From Xanthobacteraceae bacterium (GTDB lineage Bacteria > Pseudomonadota > Alphaproteobacteria > Rhizobiales > Xanthobacteraceae): a DNA stretch of 64,000 bases. The notes beneath the pieces are model-generated. The model made no database searches and was not told the DNA's origin. It worked only from the letters and a program-made list of their open reading frames with translations. Numbering within the stretch: the first letter of the stretch is position 1; every line of letters begins with the position of its first letter. Shown here in pieces: positions 63,060 to 64,000 of this stretch. The stretch lies in contig JANINJ010000026.1 in NCBI GenBank assembly GCA_024508855.1, positions 1-64,000 of the forward strand. Reading direction: 5' to 3'. The position numbers were made by a program, and so were the translations under genes.

Positions 63060-64000
63060 TTGATCTCGATCGCATGATGACGCGGTTGCCGGAGCAGGCA
63101 GCTGACGCCATCATCGGAATGTTGCGTCCACGCTCTCGCACCCTGGCGAGTTACCTGCGTAGCGTTTGGGGGGCGTCGGCCGGTAGCCCCGGCTCCCTGA
63201 TTGCCGAGCCGTTCGTGGAAGGTGCTTTCCCCTGGCTACCATTGAAGGGAGGATGGTCCGGACTTGACCAAGGGTTATTCGATCGTCGAACGATCGACGT
63301 GCTCAATTCGGTATCGTATCCGCCATATGCTCACCAGGCGGACGCTTGGAAACGCCTGACGTCCGCCGATCCACGCTCGGTGATTGTGTCCAGCGGCACG
63401 GGTTCGGGTAAGACCGAATGCTTTCTCGCGCCGATTCTCGATCGGCTCATTAGGTTGTCCGATGGGGGCCAAAGGCAGCTGGAGGGCGTGCGCGCTCTGT
63501 TGCTTTATCCGCTCAACGCGTTGATCAGCAGCCAGGAGGAGCGGCTGGAACGCTGGTTCGCACCCTTCGGAGGCAGCCTGCGGTATTGCCTCTACAATGG
63601 CGAAACGCCTGAAACGGCCCGAGCTTCTGTGAGAGCCGAGCGGCCGTGGCGTGTTGGCGACCGCACCGCGCTACGCGCCTCACCGCCACCAGTGCTCGTG
63701 ACAAATGCCACGATGCTGGAATACATGCTGATCCGTCAAGTTGATGCGCCGATCCCGGCGCTGTCTCGGGGCACGCTGGACTTCATCGTTCTCGACGAGG
63801 CTCACTCGTACATGGGAGCGCAAGCTGCGGAGATTGCGCTTCTTCTGCGCCGCGTTGCGCTCGCATTTGGCCGAACGCCCGATCAGATTCGCTATGTGGC
63901 GACCTCCGCCACCATAGGCGGAGCCAATGCGAGGGCAGAGCTCCATGATTTTCTCTGCAATCTCTCTGGCGCGCCACGTGACGCCGTGGACGTTGTTGAA
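63056..64000 (+). CDS. druE: DEAH-box helicase, probable DruE, N-terminal part (3' end outside window)
   Basis: 315 residues open to the window end. Superfamily 2 motifs are visible. YPPYAHQADAW acts as the Q motif (about residue 92), SSGTGSGKTECF is motif I (about 113-124), LLLYPLNALISSQ is Ia, TNATMLEYMLIR is Ib-like, VLDEAHSYMG is motif II (DEAH) and ATSATIGG is motif III. The layout matches the large DUF1998-type helicases (DruE, DrmA, DpdJ, Lhr-like). Coupled to the 1100-residue gene, DruE fits best. The expected length is well over 1000 residues, so most of it is missing here. Confidence 0.7.
   Translation, partial: MIDLDRMMTRLPEQAADAIIGMLRPRSRTLASYLRSVWGASAGSPGSLIAEPFVEGAFPWLPLKGGWSGLDQGLFDRRTIDVLNSVSYPPYAHQADAWKRLTSADPRSVIVSSGTGSGKTECFLAPILDRLIRLSDGGQRQLEGVRALLLYPLNALISSQEERLERWFAPFGGSLRYCLYNGETPETARASVRAERPWRVGDRTALRASPPPVLVTNATMLEYMLIRQVDAPIPALSRGTLDFIVLDEAHSYMGAQAAEIALLLRRVALAFGRTPDQIRYVATSATIGGANARAELHDFLCNLSGAPRDAVDVVE

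Noticed and set aside
63056-64000. Assignment of the helicase to DISARM (DrmA) or Dpd (DpdJ)
   Set aside because: Motifs alone would allow these, but the coupled 1100-residue upstream protein fits DruH better and no DISARM or Dpd partner genes are seen in the window.

Overview
The window looks like chromosome of an alphaproteobacterium of the Bradyrhizobium / Rhodopseudomonas / Afipia group. I infer this from the high G+C content, from the characteristic order of housekeeping genes (argS, SPOR protein, nagZ, scpAB, tatABC; serS, surE, pcm, LytM lipoprotein; yajC, secDF; coaD, cyclophilins, queA, tgt), from the alphaproteobacterial type of LexA box, and from intergenic palindromes of a kind I associate with this family. 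No tRNA, rRNA, CRISPR array or intact insertion sequence was recognised. The window starts inside argS and ends inside a helicase gene.

Layout. Positions 1-6.9 kb hold a compact plus-strand run: argS (3' end), a SPOR-domain cell-envelope protein, nagZ, scpA, scpB, tatA, tatB and tatC. From 7 to 13.7 kb are serS, surE and pcm, with an MFS exporter, an orphan ModA-like protein and a single-domain response regulator interspersed. Three of the junctions carry palindromic repeats. From 13.7 to 20.8 kb are an NlpD-like LysM/LytM lipoprotein, a DUF815 ATPase on the minus strand, yajC-secD-secF, and a pair related to complex I assembly factors (Mth938-like and squalene/phytoene-synthase-like). From 20.8 to 31.4 kb lie trmFO, a kinase-like fusion protein, a lytic transglycosylase, small envelope or hypothetical proteins, two paralogous GNAT proteins separated by a 108-bp repeat, and a short A+T-rich pair encoding a HEPN-like and a GIY-YIG-like protein directly downstream of uvrA. 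From 31.4 to 43.4 kb are uvrA, an outer-membrane beta-barrel, ssb, gyrA, a beta-helix protein and a membrane glycosyltransferase-like protein. From 43.5 to 52 kb are kup, coaD, two cyclophilins, queA, tgt and cysK. From 52 to 57 kb is a patchwork of small or accessory genes. From 57 to 59.1 kb a Tat-exported amidohydrolase is fused in frame to a truncated DNA-binding-like gene. After a 640-bp gap, 59.8-64.0 kb holds a very large protein translationally coupled to a DEAH-box helicase, which I read as a Druantia type III-like defence pair (DruH/DruE).

How the genes work together. The Tat translocase is encoded in the window, and two candidate Tat substrates (a FAH-family protein and the amidohydrolase) are here too. 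YajC-SecD-SecF assist Sec export. NagZ, the lytic transglycosylase, the SPOR protein and the LytM protein all concern peptidoglycan. UvrA, with a perfect GAAC-N7-GAAC LexA box upstream, and Ssb represent DNA repair. The HEPN/GIY-YIG pair follows uvrA by 17 bases with no visible terminator, so it may be SOS-induced. QueA and Tgt act together in queuosine modification of tRNA.

The most interesting observations are the HEPN/GIY-YIG pair behind uvrA, the DruH/DruE-like pair at the right end, a SerS with an unusual A+T-rich insertion, a Tgt without the usual zinc cysteines, a kinase-like protein joined to an ANL-like C-terminal domain, and a possible orphan small RNA near 57.0 kb.
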